Source: Adiantum capillus-veneris (lineage: Eukaryota > Streptophyta > Polypodiopsida > Polypodiales > Pteridaceae). Taken from it: 64,000 nucleotides of DNA. Location: contig CM043963.1 in NCBI GenBank assembly GCA_014529385.2, positions 3,785,001 to 3,849,000 on the forward strand, given 5' to 3'. Below, one piece after another: positions 24,700 through 35,870 of this stretch. The notes below the pieces were generated by a model that saw only the letters and a list, made by a program, of their open reading frames with translations, was not told the origin of the DNA and made no database searches. The stretch's first letter is position 1; each line of letters begins with the position of its first letter. Made by a program: the position numbers and the translations under genes.

Positions 24700-27119
24700 A
24701 TCATGAGGGTTTGGTAGCAGAGCACATTATACATGCTGGGGACTTGTTGGCAGAGATGTTTGCACGGTTGTTCAACCGTGTCATGTGTGAGGGCTTTCTT
24801 GAGTCTTGGAGATTGTCTACTATTGTACCTATCTTCAAGAGAGGAGACCCCACAGTGCCGGGGAATTACCGTACTATCATGATAGGACACACATTGGCAC
24901 GGTTGTATGCATCCATCCTTGAGCATAGGCTGAGCAGTTGGGCACAGACTATGGGCATACGGGCACCTGGATAGGCTGGTTTCAGGAGGGGTTTCTCCAC
25001 ACTGGATCATGTCTTTACACTCAGAGCTATCATTGAGGAGGGTCGAGCACGTTTAGACGGATATATTGCAGCTTTGTGGACTTCCGCAAAGCTTTTGACA
25101 CGGTACCAAGGGCCAGGTTGATGCACCGACTTATGGAATTGGGGGTACCCAAAGAGCTGATAGGGGGGATTATGGCATTGTACAGCTCCGTGATGGGTCA
25201 TGTACGTACCCCAAAGGGGATATCTGACATAGTTCACTCCACTATCGGAGTGAAACAGGGATGCCCATTGTCCTCTACTTTATTTGGTATGTATGTTGAT
25301 GAGGTCTCTGATTATATTGACAGAGGAGGAGATAGAGGTGCTCAGCTTGCAGGGACATGGATCCCTCTTTTATTGTATGCTGACGATATCGTGTTGATAT
25401 CAGACTCTACCAGAGGGTATGCAGAGACATTTGGATGCATTGCATAGTTTTGCAGTGAATAGTGGATTGTTTGTCGACCTTGGTAAAACCAAGGTCATGG
25501 TATTTAATACCACGCCACAGTGGGTCAAGAGATCAGCACCTACATTCACATATGTTCAGGACAGTATGGAGTACACTGATGCATACACATATCTTGGGGT
25601 GGTCATTAGTGGACCGAGGTTCACACTGAAAGTGACAGCAGACACTAGATTGACTCGTGCCTATGCAGCCCTAGGCGGTTTAGAGAGGATTTGTTCGCAG
25701 GTTCAGCTCCAGGAATCTCGAACAAAGCTCTGCCTCTTCGACACTTTTGTCGCTCCAGTTATGCACTACGGGGTTCAGGTTTGGGGACCATCTGTTGACA
25801 GTGCTGGATGGAGTAATATGGAGAGGCCCTTGGTATCTATGATTTCTAGGCTGATCAGAGCCAAGGCCTCAATTCCACATGACATCATATGAGCGGATCT
25901 GGCTGCCCCACCTATGGAGATTGAGGCACTTACCAGATCAGTATCATCTGTACACAGCTTATGGGACACCACCAAGGACATATATGCTAGGCTTGCTCTT
26001 GAGTCATCCAGACAGCTGGCATTACAGGGAGATACATCATGTTGCTATGCATAGATGAGCTCATGGTTTCAGAGGCATGGTTTCAGCATGGACAAGCTGC
26101 CCCCTTTCCAATATTCTCTTGATGCACCATCTTTGGCTCTTACACGGATGGAGATTACTAGACTCATTCGGCAGGATCTTATCCAGCTTGATACTAGGAG
26201 GACATGGATAGAGCCATCACGGGAGTTGGGTATGAAGAGGGCTTTCTATAGAGAGCATCTTCTCCAACTCACGATAGACGGAGTTGTCACACGGCCCAGC
26301 TACATGGACACACATCTATCTCATGGTTTACGATGTGCCATAGGCCAATACGCACATCTTCACATCAGCTTGGGATTGAGACAGGTAGATTCAAAGGCAT
26401 ACCAACAGACAGTAGGATATGTCAGTTATGCCATGCAGAGCCAGAGACAGAGTTTCACTACATATGTCATTGCACAGTCGACTATGAGATACGGGGACGC
26501 TTTCAGTGTTTATTTAGAGATGGTTTTGACTCGTTAGATAGAGTCATGAGATATTAGGATGAGAGATGTCTCGGATTATTTCTACTTGAGATACAGAGAC
26601 ATAGAGACTCTCTATTGAGAGGGCATAGACAGAGACAGTCCCAGAGACGCATCTCAGATTTCTTCAGTCCGAGTACCACAGAGGCAGAGGGGCCACCACC
26701 ACCACAGAGCTCGGTTCCCACCCATACACACACCAGTGGTACTCTCATTGACCGAGCTATAGAGTTGGGGAGATCGAGACGACCACGACTGAGGAGGGGA
26801 GCCACGCAGCACCGATGGGGATTGCGGTAGAGGATCCACAGGATTCTAGCACGACAACCAAAGTGTCGATCAGGATAGACTTCATGCTACTGCTATATTG
26901 TATCATGGTGACACTTATCCCCATTTTGTACCTTTGTGGCATTATACCATTGCTCAGCTTACCAGCCACCCATAGGAGTCGGTAGCACTCCTATCTGAGT
27001 TTGTAGTTTGTAGTTTTCTTTGTTTGTACCCAGACTTGGTACTAGACTCACCATTGTAATTAGTTTGGTCTCATAGGTCATTTTGGCCTTTTGTAGACGT
27101 TAATATATCATTTCATTTC

Positions 27120-27122
<3 letters not shown>
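24685..27122 (+). mobile_element. LINE copy 1, 5'-truncated, with RT and 3' hairpin
   Basis: Non-LTR retrotransposon. Three frames carry the RT (finger/palm: PGNYRTIMIGHTLARLYASI; DFRKAFDTVPR near 25,080; GVKQGCPLSSTLFG near 25,250; catalytic LYADDIV near 25,373). A connector follows, then a Cys-His motif CQLCHAEPETEFHYICHC (about 26,420-26,475), then a Pro/Arg-rich tail ending at 26,829. Premature TAG at 24,972 and TGA at 25,890 and frameshifts near 25,075, 25,440 and 26,380 inactivate it. The 3' UTR ends with a hairpin (27,075-27,089), AGACGTTAATAT and a (TC)n tract. The endonuclease domain is missing because of 5' truncation. Confidence 0.9.

Positions 27123-27163
<41 letters not shown>
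27123..27163. repeat. (TC)n tract between LINE-derived units
   Basis: About 20 TC units follow the 3' end of LINE copy 1 and precede the ORF1-only unit. Confidence 0.95.
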
Positions 27164-27166
<3 letters not shown>

Positions 27167-28396
27167 TGTGTGTCGACCTAGCGTAATCTCCTCCTTGCTC
27201 CACTGTGGGCACAGGGGCGGCACCCTCAGGAGGAGGTCAGATGCAGAGCGGCCCCCTCCCACCCCTAAGTCGATCTCTTGCTGCGCCCTGCCCGAGCGGT
27301 AGACAGAGCCGACACAAGCCACTGCTCGTTGTTCTCTTCTGCTGTGTTCGCTAGTAGCTCGCTCTCTTCTGCTGCCTACAGTCCTTTGCTCGACGACCCC
27401 ACCACTGCAAGTAGTTCTCTGCTCAACGGCTCATGACACAGACCTCTTGTTATTTTCACTTAACTTTAACAAGGGGCTCTGTCATACCTGGCGTTCATGG
27501 CTGCGGCCACTCCAGCCTCTTCTCGAGGCAAAACCTTTGCTGGGGTTGTGGCGACACCCCCAAAGCTCGACGGTACAGCCTACCTACAGAACGAACTCGA
27601 GAAACTTCGCAATGAAAACAAGGATTTGAAAGAGAGACTCATTATGATTGAAGCTCGTCTCACCGCAATGGAGGAAGGGAACAAAGAAACACAGCCGATG
27701 GAAGCCATTCTCATCGAAGCAAAAGGGGAAGTAGTGACCATGCTCACAAAGGAGTTCAAGAGTCAAGTACATGAGGAGGTCTGTCGTAAGATTGAAGACA
27801 AGGTGGCATCCACGCTACGCGGACAAAAATGGCAAGAAGATAAAGCTCTCAATGTCCGCATTGGTGGGCTCCCAAGCGATTGGAAAGGGGAGGGGGACCT
27901 CAAGTTCAAGGAGTCCCTTGCCCGAATTCAGACAGTAATCCCTACAGGAGTACAATGGAATCAAGCAACAATCACAACTCTTGTGCATGAACATCGTTTC
28001 AACCATGCGGTCCTCACTTTCAAGACCAAAGAAGATCGAATCGAATTCCTCGAGCAATCGAGGCTTCTCAAAGGCACCACTCTTTGGTTTGCAGAAGATC
28101 TTACACCCTCCCAACTCAAGCAGAAGAAGGTAGAACTCCAAAAAGTGCGTGAAGCGCGCATTGCAGGAAAATGGGCACTTTACCAAGGAGGTAAAGCCAT
28201 TGTCCAGGAGTTTCGAACTCCAAAACCGGTTGCCCCCTCACCTCTCCCTCCTTCTTAGGTTTCATCTTTTTTGCCCTTCTTTGGACCCTCAGTCCTTAAT
28301 TGAGATGTATTTAACAACTCCTCTTCGTAGACGAAACCCTTTGTATAGTTTTGTTTTTCGGTCCCATAGGTCATATATGACCTCCATGGACGATAA

Positions 28397-28398
<2 letters not shown>
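27164..28398 (+). mobile_element. ORF1-only LINE derivative (half-LINE)
   Basis: This unit sits between two (TC)n tracts. It has a 5' UTR (27,164-27,496), one intact ORF1 and a short 3' UTR ending in the palindrome AGGTCATATATGACCT (28,368-28,383) plus CCATGGACGATAATAT. That is a variant of the 3' end of the full LINE copies. No RT lies between ORF1 and the 3' end. It could be a non-autonomous derivative like mammalian HAL1, or a product of recombination between (TC)n tracts. Confidence 0.65.
27497..28258 (+). CDS. LINE ORF1 protein (coiled coil plus RRM-like RNA-binding domain)
   Basis: 253 residues, uninterrupted, in a window where nearly all other retroelement frames are broken. Residues about 32-70 (LQNELEKLRNENKDLKERL...) form a coiled coil. 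Residues 105-190 (ALNVRIGGLPSDWKGEGD...RFNHAVLTFKTKEDRIEFLE) fit the RRM-like fold of L1-type ORF1 proteins. The C-terminal block LTPSQLKQKKVELQKVREAR and KWALYQGGKAIVQEF recurs at 51,600-51,795 and, more distantly, at 59,590-59,720. ORF1 proteins bind the element RNA in the particle. An ATG at 27,497 fits the coding start. The absence of stops suggests either recent insertion or selection. Confidence 0.8.
   Translation: MAAATPASSRGKTFAGVVATPPKLDGTAYLQNELEKLRNENKDLKERLIMIEARLTAMEEGNKETQPMEAILIEAKGEVVTMLTKEFKSQVHEEVCRKIEDKVASTLRGQKWQEDKALNVRIGGLPSDWKGEGDLKFKESLARIQTVIPTGVQWNQATITTLVHEHRFNHAVLTFKTKEDRIEFLEQSRLLKGTTLWFAEDLTPSQLKQKKVELQKVREARIAGKWALYQGGKAIVQEFRTPKPVAPSPLPPS

Positions 28399-28442
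<44 letters not shown>
28399..28442. repeat. (TC)n tract
   Basis: About 22 TC units between the ORF1-only unit and LINE copy 3. Confidence 0.95.
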
Positions 28443-28444
<2 letters not shown>

Positions 28445-29755
28445 GTATGGGGCAGCCATATGGGGACCTGGCTTGGCAGACTTGATCTGGCCTTTGATAG
28501 AGCGCCCACAGGTACTGATGATCTCCAGGATGATCCGCAGCAAGCCGTCCGTTCCACATGATATAGTCAGAGTAGAGCTAGCAGTCCCACCTATGCTAGT
28601 AGAGGCACTGTTTCAGACGGTTTGCTTGTTACATAGATTACAGAGTATGGATAGGTACCGCATTGCCTATCGAGCACTACAGGCATCACAGTCTATGGCA
28701 CTTGCGGGAGATGCCTCTTGTTGGTATGCACAGATCAGCGAGTGGTTCACTAGACATGGGCTTGATATAATCGACTACCACTCCTCCAGTATGACATCCA
28801 TGCACCTACTTATACTCTCACTCATCAGGAGAGGAATAGGATCATCATGCAGGAGATTTTACATATTTAAATTGAGAGGACATGGATCAGCCCCAGGCAG
28901 CCACTACCGACGAAAATGCTCCACTACCATGAGCATTTTCTCCAGATATCAGATCAGGGCTTCATAGACACCCCTCAGTATATGCAGCAGTACATGCCAC
29001 ATCACCTACGGGTAGCCATCGGCCAGCTCCGAGTCTCATCACACCAGCTTGAGATTGAGCGGGGTAGAGCCAGAGGCATACCACGAGAGGACCGGACTTG
29101 CCCAGTGTGTCAGACAGAGGTGGAGACGGAGGAGCACTCCATGCTACGTTGCCCAGCTTACTCAGAGCTTAGACAAAGATTTGGGATTGAGGGCACTCTC
29201 CAAACATGCATGAGGAGGAGAGACCAGACTCATGTGGGCCATTTCATCACAGGAGCACTCCACATACGTGAGGAGTCTAGACTCTATAGGACCACGACCA
29301 CATGACACTGGAGGTGTTCAGCAGACGATCACTCAGTTTTTCCAGAGAATGACTTCAGGGGATCCCACACCGCCGCCGCCGACTGGGTTGACACTCGAGC
29401 AAGCAAAGGCACAGCGAGCACGACGCCGACCCCGGGAGCCAGGATACCGACGGCCCCGTCTATACCAGCAGGATATACTGAGGATCCGTATACTTCATGA
29501 GCAGCAGCTGGAGAGGGCCCGCTCCACCACACATTGGAGCACCCACTTACATCGGGTTTTTCAGCCCCTCCCCCCCATGTACCACTTTTTATACCCATCA
29601 CCCATTACACACTACTAGCCAACTCTGATACGGGTATGTCCTCACACTTTTACTTTCACTCAGCACGAGGTAGTCGTTTTCTACTGTGTGACAGAGCTAC
29701 ATCCACAGCCATATATTCATATGGTCAGTATTTGCAGTGCCAGAGCCATATATAC
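28443..29755 (+). pseudogene. LINE copy 3, C-terminal ORF2 part, split by a chromovirus
   Basis: Starting directly after (TC)n, the frame corresponds to LINE copy 1 from its post-RT region onward (MYGAAIWGPGLADLIWPLIE versus MHYGVQVWGPSVDSAGWSNM in copy 1). It includes the Cys-His motif CPVCQTEVETEEHSMLRC (about 29,100-29,155) and a basic Pro-rich tail to about 29,618. Frame changes lie near 28,905 and 29,270. The chromovirus at 29,756 interrupts the 3' UTR. The rest (42,671-42,840) follows on the other side and ends with the hairpin. Confidence 0.85.
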
Positions 29756-30269
29756 TGTCACGAAGTGATGACGTGGTGGACAAGAGAAACCCTAAAATTG
29801 TTGCAACCCTAATTTCCGGAAATCGTAGAGGCTTTATTAAAAAATTTGAATGATGAGCGACGCGAATCTTGCTTTTTCTCCACACCATGAGAAAGAGAGA
29901 GAACTTGCTTTTTTTTAATAAAAAAAAAGACTCTAAGAGAGAGAGAGAACTGATGCTTTTTATTTTAAAAAGCTTTTGGGGCTCTGCTTTTGGGCATCCC
30001 TTGTACCTTTAAATACATGGTGAGGGCTTCACTTCTCAGAGCATCTGGACGCACAGTCTGAGAGTGAATCCCTACCCACTCTGTTGTACCTTTATCTGAT
30101 TAATATAAAAAGAAATACCGAAAGGGGCGCCAGTCTTTGGGGCCAATATCTCTAGGCACGGAACTCCGCCGGGCCAGTGTACATCTATTGTGATGTGTGA
30201 CTTGTTTTGAAGTGGTTATTTGGTGCTGTCGCGGTTGATTCTTGACTTGGAGTGTCCAAGTCTGTTACA
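29756..30269 (+). repeat. 5' LTR of the outer chromovirus
   Basis: Contains telobox-like CCCTAA words at its start, a probable TATA signal (TTTAAATACATGG near 30,009) and the box GAAATACCGAAAGGGGCGCC at 30,112-30,131. Confidence 0.93.
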
Positions 30270-30340
30270 GTGGTATCAGAGCACGGCCGATTTCTCTTCT
30301 ACGGGAAATCCGATCCCCGAATTTTTTTTCCGTGGCACCT

Positions 30341-31300
30341 ATGGCTTTAGGCAATGATCAATCGACTCCCTTTGCATCTGGAGATGCGGGCAGGGATCAC
30401 AACTAAGATTCCGGCAGAGAGTATGGCCCGCCTTGGCCTACTTAGGCGGAGCGACGAGAGATGGAGCGTCGCCAGTTGATTAGCGATGCAACAAAGATGA
30501 TGCTCAATTTTGCCAACGACCCAAAGATGGCAAAATATATGAACCAGACCTCTTTGGAAGAGGTACAGATGGAGTGGCAGAGAACCACAACACCACTCCT
30601 GAAACCCGCTCTCAAGAAACCTTCTGCCTCCAAGAAATATACGGAGAAGGAACTGGAGAACGTGGTTGATGCACAGATTGCTCAGCTTTTCGACGTGCAA
30701 AAGAAAGACAAAAAGCATGGCAAAGAAACAAAAGAAGCGTGTCAAGTTTGAAGGAGTACCCAGCTCTTCTTCTTCTTCTTCTTCTGACAGTTCTTCTAGC
30801 TCTTCAGACTCGAGCGAAGAAGACAGAAAAAGCAAAAAGCGAAGCAAGAAACAAAGCTTCGGAAAGGGCAAGAAAAAGGCAAAGAAGGCTACATCTCGCC
30901 CGAAGACTTATAGTTCTACTGAGGACTCGTCTACAGACAACTCAGATTCCGATGACGGAAACTTTTATGCGAACAAGAAGAAATTTTTTTACGAAGCTAA
31001 TCAGTGTGACTTTCTCGAAGATAAAAGCAAGAAAGTCCGAGAGTTTAAAGGAAGGTGGTCACTCGATCAAGTTTGATACTTTTTCAGGATACTCAGATGC
31101 TTCGAAGGCTTTGTCTTTTATACAGCAATTTGACATCGCTTTCGCGGGAGGACGTTATTCAGAGCACTCCAAGATTCGGAGAGCTACCTCTTACTTTAAG
31201 GGGAATGCTCGTACTTGGTGGTCCACGCTTCTTTTAAACAAGACTGCGCCAGTTAAATGGCTGAAATTTAAGAAGCTTTTTATTTCTTCTTGGTTGATGC
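30341..31300 (+). pseudogene. Outer chromovirus gag, first part
   Basis: ATG at 30,341 matches the gag start of the inner copy (MASGNDQ there). An in-frame TAA near 30,404 and TAG at 30,443-30,445 break it. The inner copy has CAG at the latter position. The protein has an acidic, serine-rich linker (SSSSSSSSDSSSSSSDSSEE, about 30,760-30,825), a basic run, and the capsid motif SKIRRATSYFKGNARTWWST (31,170-31,230). Frameshifts lie near 30,720 and 31,040. It stops at the insertion and resumes at 37,864. Confidence 0.88.
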
Positions 31301-31872
31301 TGTAACAAACTTGGACACTCCAAGTCAAGAATCAACCGCGACAGCACCAAATAACCACTTCAAAACAATTCACAGATCACAATAGATTTGCACTGGCCCG
31401 GCGGAGTTCCGTGCCTAGAGATATTGGCCCCAAAGACTGGCGCCCCTTTCGGTATTTCTTTTTGTATTAATCAATCATCAAAGTACAAGAGAGCGGTTAG
31501 GGTTTCACTCTCAGACTCTGCGTCCAGATGCTCTGAGAAGTGAGGCCCTCACCACTAATTTAAAGGTTACAAGGGATGCCCAAAAGCAGAGCCCCAAAAG
31601 CTTTTAAAATCCAAAGCATCAGTTCTCTCTCTCTCTTAGAGAGTCTTTTCTCTTTTTTTTTTTAATAAAAAAAAGCAAAAGCAAAATTCGCGTCGCTCAT
31701 CATTTTCCAAAAAAAAATAAAAATTTTTTATTTTTATTTTTTTAAAATAATAATCTGCCTCCGCGATTTCCGGAATTTAGGGTTTTTGGCAAAAATTAGG
31801 GTTTGCAGGAATTTTAGGGTTTCTGGCAGAAATTAGGGTTTTTGCTGTCCGCCACGTCATCACTTTGTGACA
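31301..31872 (-). repeat. 3' LTR of the inner chromovirus
   Basis: Reads TGTCACAAAGTGATGACG...CTGTTACA on the minus strand. Its U3 start contains several TTTAGGG-like words on the plus strand (31,785-31,840). The conserved 20-bp box lies at 31,439-31,458. Confidence 0.95.
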
Positions 31873-32423
31873 TACCCCCCTCTTGAAAGCATTGTAATCG
31901 ACCGCGATTACGCCTGCAAAACCGACAAAAGCCATAAACCGTCTTAGCAGACACTGACTGTTAGTACCTACGTACTAGGAACACACATCTAGCACATGTA
32001 CAAAATCGACAGTCACATCACACGACATCACAGGACATCACCAGACATCACAGGACATCACATGACATTCAACATTCATTCGGATCTTAGACCATGATTT
32101 ATCGGCAATGTAGCTAGCAATCACATCTAGGTCCAATCGGGACCTCAACGATGTCCGATTGACTAACCCCTATTGCAACCATGTCTATTCGAGATCAATC
32201 AGACCAAAATGCTGCAGTCATTTCGTCTATCAGTTCCTGTACTCACAAGAAGTCAAGAACAAATCAGTATCATAATCAGGAATTCCATTTCATAAAGTCA
32301 TCCAGCAGAATACTGTCAGCTCTCAGTATCCCTGAAGCTCAAAGAGACATCAGTGACTTTAGTATCAAAATCGAGGCATCTGTTGACAAAGGAGTGGAGT
32401 GACTCCCCTCTTGTGCATCCCAC

Positions 32424-33535
32424 TGCACCAGATCTCCGGCCAAGCTGAATTCTCCGGCCAAGCTGAATTCTGGGTTCCGTTTGGAGTAGACTATGCTAAA
32501 CCAAAACATCGAGGTAAAGTTTCACAATCCGAGGAGTATCTGCTAGGTCCTCCTCCTCCATCCACTTCGCATCAAATGCAGGAAAGTTCTTGAACTTAAC
32601 CAAGAACCGCCTTCGGACTTTACCTTTCTTCGTATCATTATGTGCCAAAATCTGTTCAGGAACAAGGATCTCCTCGTTTTCTTCCACTTCGGGTTGCTCA
32701 TCAGGCTCCCCATCATCAGGCACATCACCCTTAACAGGGTTCAAGAGACTCACATGCAATGCATTATGAATCCTCCAAGTATCTGGCAGGTCCAATCGGA
32801 AGGAGACATCATTTATCTTGTCAGTAATCTGGAAAGGTCCGTAGTATCACATACTAAGCTTTGGAAAAAGCCTCTCCTTTCCCTTTTTTTTTTCTTAGGC
32901 GTGCCTTCTCAAAAGTAAGAGCACCCAATCATCCTCCTTCAGTTTCCAGTGGCGACGATGGCGATCCGCTGCCTTTTTCTGTCGTTCTTGAGACTTCTGT
33001 AAAGTCTCGTGAACCTTGGCAAAAGCCGTATCCAAATCTCGCGAATATTCATCCGCTTCAAATTTCTAATCTTTCGTGCTCAGGAAGGATGGAACCTTCG
33101 CAGCAGTTTCAACAATCTCTCATGGCGTCTTCCCCGTCGAAGAGTGTATCGTGTTATTGTAGGCAAATTCCACCAAAGGTAAGTTCTTTTCCCATTGAGT
33201 CTTCTGATGCGAGATACAAGACTTCAATAAATCTAAAATCACTGAATTGGCAATCTCAAATTGGCCGTCAGTCTGCAAGTGGAACGATGACGAGAACTGC
33301 AACCGCGTCCCAATGTTCTCCCAAACTGCCTTCCAAAACAAACTCATAAATCTGGGGTCTCTGTCGGAGACAATCGTCTCAGGCGTGCCATGTAATCGGA
33401 AAATCATCGTGATCATTCTGTATTCTCGGGAGATAAAAAAAAATGAAATCCATTTCAATATTTTCCCAGGGGCGGGTGGGTGGGTATGGGTAAAGGCTGT
33501 AACAATCCCTGTGCCTTATGCCTGTCAAACTTGAC
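32424..33535 (-). pseudogene. Inner chromovirus integrase C-terminal half and chromodomain-like end
   Basis: 33,458-33,120 encodes the second integrase Asp (SDRDPRFMS) and the Glu (LQTDGQFEIANS). The preceding frame near 33,450 holds the first Asp (MDFI). Only about 30 codons and a frame change separate the two Asp, where chromovirus integrases have roughly 60. 32,795-32,496 encodes LHVSLLNPVKGD, then a chromodomain-like stretch (VPEQILAHNDTKKGKVRRRF, LVKFKNFPAFDAKWMEEEDL). Chromodomains steer integration to marked chromatin. Frame breaks lie near 32,880 and 33,120. Confidence 0.88.
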
Positions 33536-33538
33536 CTT

Positions 33539-35161
33539 CTAGCATACCAAGCAACTGCGCACAAACTCTTCCACATCCTTCTTCAGTCTCCGCCAAAAGA
33601 AATCTCTCTCTACCCCTTTCATGGTGGTAGCAATGCTGCGGTGACCCGTAAAAGGTGGACAGTGGCAATCAGTCATAACCTTTTCCCTCAACGGCTGTGT
33701 AACGCACAACATAGTCTTTTTCATCAAGTAGCCTTCTCGAAGGGAGTATCCAGCTACTGTCTCCCCATCCCGTATCCGTGTTAAAATATCTGCAAAATCT
33801 GTATCTGTGGCACACTGATCGACCATATCCTCGAAGGTCCTATGATGTATCGCGGAAATAGCCAGAACCAACGGTTTCCGAGACAAAGCATCTGCCACCA
33901 CATTCTTCTGTCCCTGCACATGGACAATCTGGAAGTGAAACTGTGACAAGATGTTCGCCCACCGCATCTGCTTTTCCGAAAGCTGCTTCTGTGACAAGAA
34001 GTAGCGCAAACTCTGATGGTCTGTAAAGACAATAAAATCCGCTCCGAGTAGGTAATGCCGCCACTGAGTAAGAGCATGGATAACCGCCAAAAGCTCTTTC
34101 TCATAAATCTGTGCTGTCATCTCCGGCCTAGAGAACAAACGGCTCTCGTAAGCTATGACATGGCCTTCTTGCATCAAGACCGCACCCAGACTACGACCAC
34201 AAGCATCACAATATACTTCGAATGACTTCTGCAAGTCCGGCAAAGTCAAAATAGGTCCCGTAGTCAATTTCTCTTTCAATGTCTGAAAGGCAGTCACCTC
34301 TGTGGGTCCCCACGAAAAAGGTACTCCTTTCTGTGTCAAGGTATGCAAAGGGGAAGCAACCTCTGCAAACTTTCGTATGAACCGCCTGTAGTACAAACAC
34401 AGTCCCAAGAAGCTTCTAACTTCATGGACATTCCTCAAATCGGGCCAATCACGGATAGTCTCTATCTTGGCCGGGTCCATTCGCACTCCTGCTGCTGACA
34501 CAATGTGCCCCAAAAAGTGTATCTCTGGTAGGAAAAATTCACTTTTCTTTGCATTGATCACTAACTTGTGATCTCGTAATGCCTGAAAGACTTGAAGCAG
34601 ATGATCTCTGTGTTCTGCCTCATTCTTGGAGAAAACAATGATGTCGTCAAAGAAAGTGCCAACAAATAGTCTGTACTCTCGAAAAATCCTGTCCATCATC
34701 CGGTTCAATGTCGCAGGAGCATTGGTTAAGCCAAAAGGCATCACCAAAAACTCAAATAACCCAAAAGTCGTCGGAAAAGCTGTCTTGTAGACATCTCCTG
34801 GTGCTATCCTGATCTGATGATATCCACTCTTCAAGTCAATCTTGCTAAAGCACGAGGATCCCTGTAACCTGTCGAGTATATCATCGATCCTAGGAATCGG
34901 AAATCTGTTCTTGATGGTGATTTCGTTGAGAGTGCTATAATCGATACACATTCTCCAAGATCCGTCTTTCTTCAAAACCAACAACATTGGAGAGCAATAC
35001 GGTGAAGTACTAGGCTGGACAAGACCCTTTTCCAAGAGGTCTTTCACTGAGTTCATAATCTTTTCATTCTGTACTCGGCTCACACAATAAGGTGGCCGAT
35101 TCCGTGGTGTGCTTCCAGATATCAGATCAATGGTATGATCTTCAGGCCCTCTCAAAAGCAA
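33539..35161 (-). CDS. Inner chromovirus RT, RNase H and integrase zinc finger (long open block)
   Basis: 540 codons without a stop. Residues about 25-175 form the RT (GLVQPSTSPYCSPMLLVLKK; RMCIDYSTLNEITIKNRFPI; SKIDLKSGYHQIRIAPGDVY; FGLTNAPATLNRMMDRIF) with the catalytic FFDD at residues 170-173 (34,654-34,643), intact. RNase H follows (YCDACGRSLGAVLMQEGHVI; YEKELLAVIHAL; FTDHQSLRYFLS). The integrase HHCC finger begins near residue 500 (HCPPFTGH...CLVC). The block ends in TAG at 33,541-33,539, where the outer copy has CAG. RT copies the element RNA and RNase H removes it. Confidence 0.93.
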   Translation of the reverse strand: MLLRGPEDHTIDLISGSTPRNRPPYCVSRVQNEKIMNSVKDLLEKGLVQPSTSPYCSPMLLVLKKDGSWRMCIDYSTLNEITIKNRFPIPRIDDILDRLQGSSCFSKIDLKSGYHQIRIAPGDVYKTAFPTTFGLFEFLVMPFGLTNAPATLNRMMDRIFREYRLFVGTFFDDIIVFSKNEAEHRDHLLQVFQALRDHKLVINAKKSEFFLPEIHFLGHIVSAAGVRMDPAKIETIRDWPDLRNVHEVRSFLGLCLYYRRFIRKFAEVASPLHTLTQKGVPFSWGPTEVTAFQTLKEKLTTGPILTLPDLQKSFEVYCDACGRSLGAVLMQEGHVIAYESRLFSRPEMTAQIYEKELLAVIHALTQWRHYLLGADFIVFTDHQSLRYFLSQKQLSEKQMRWANILSQFHFQIVHVQGQKNVVADALSRKPLVLAISAIHHRTFEDMVDQCATDTDFADILTRIRDGETVAGYSLREGYLMKKTMLCVTQPLREKVMTDCHCPPFTGHRSIATTMKGVERDFFWRRLKKDVEEFVRSCLVC

Positions 35162-35870
35162 TCGGCATGAGCGTGGAGAAAAAAATCTTGGCGTTCTTTT
35201 CTTCAGGTCAAAACATATTCAACTTTTATCCATGGTTCAGTTCTCCCAAAAGAATGAGTAAGAAAACTGAAGTTCATCAAGTACAATCTCTAAGCCCTTC
35301 ATTTATCAAAGTCGCTTTCTCGGCCCGGTAGTCAACCACGGCGTAGTTCTTGTGGTACCAAGGGATCCCGAGTAGAACGTCACTCACGTGCCCTGAACAC
35401 CCCTGTCATTGCAAACGAAGTTTGCCAATGCTCGGTGTAATGGCAACATCCCATCCGGGTGCCAGTCGAACTACCTCCGCTTGTGGCGTCAGTCTGTCGG
35501 GCGTAGTTCCAAATCGAGCCGCCAATTCCAAGTGAAAAGAAGTTGACCTTGGCTCCTTCAAAAGAGCTTCCTGATCCTTCACTTTGCCCTGAAAGCGGCA
35601 AAGTTTGTACTTTCATTCATTAGATTCGGTGCAAGTCCCACGCCATGTGGTACCAGTTCTGCTTTTCTATCTGCCTTTTCTGCCACATTCCTCAGCTGCT
35701 CTCGAACTCTCAGACCTGTCGTCGTCTTTATCATTCTGTTCTTTCTGTGCCTTATCAGGGCACTTTGCGGAAATATGTCCATGTTTCCCGCATCCAAAGC
35801 ACTTCCCCTCTCTGATGAAGCGAGCTCTCTCCTCAAGAGTAAGCTTGGGTCGTGCATCCTTTTTTTTTCT
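35162..35870 (-). pseudogene. Inner chromovirus gag end and protease region
   Basis: A CCHC knuckle (KCFGCGKHGHISAKCP, about 35,803-35,759) ends gag. Further on, the protease region can be recognised by LELAARFGTTPDRLTPQ and the downstream IPWYHKNYAVVDYRAEKA. The active-site D-S/T-G is not seen. The place reads LLKEPRSTSFHLELAARFG in one frame and FEGAKVNFFSLGIGG in another, which looks like DSGAKVNF damaged by a small indel. The outer copy has the same text. Confidence 0.7.
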
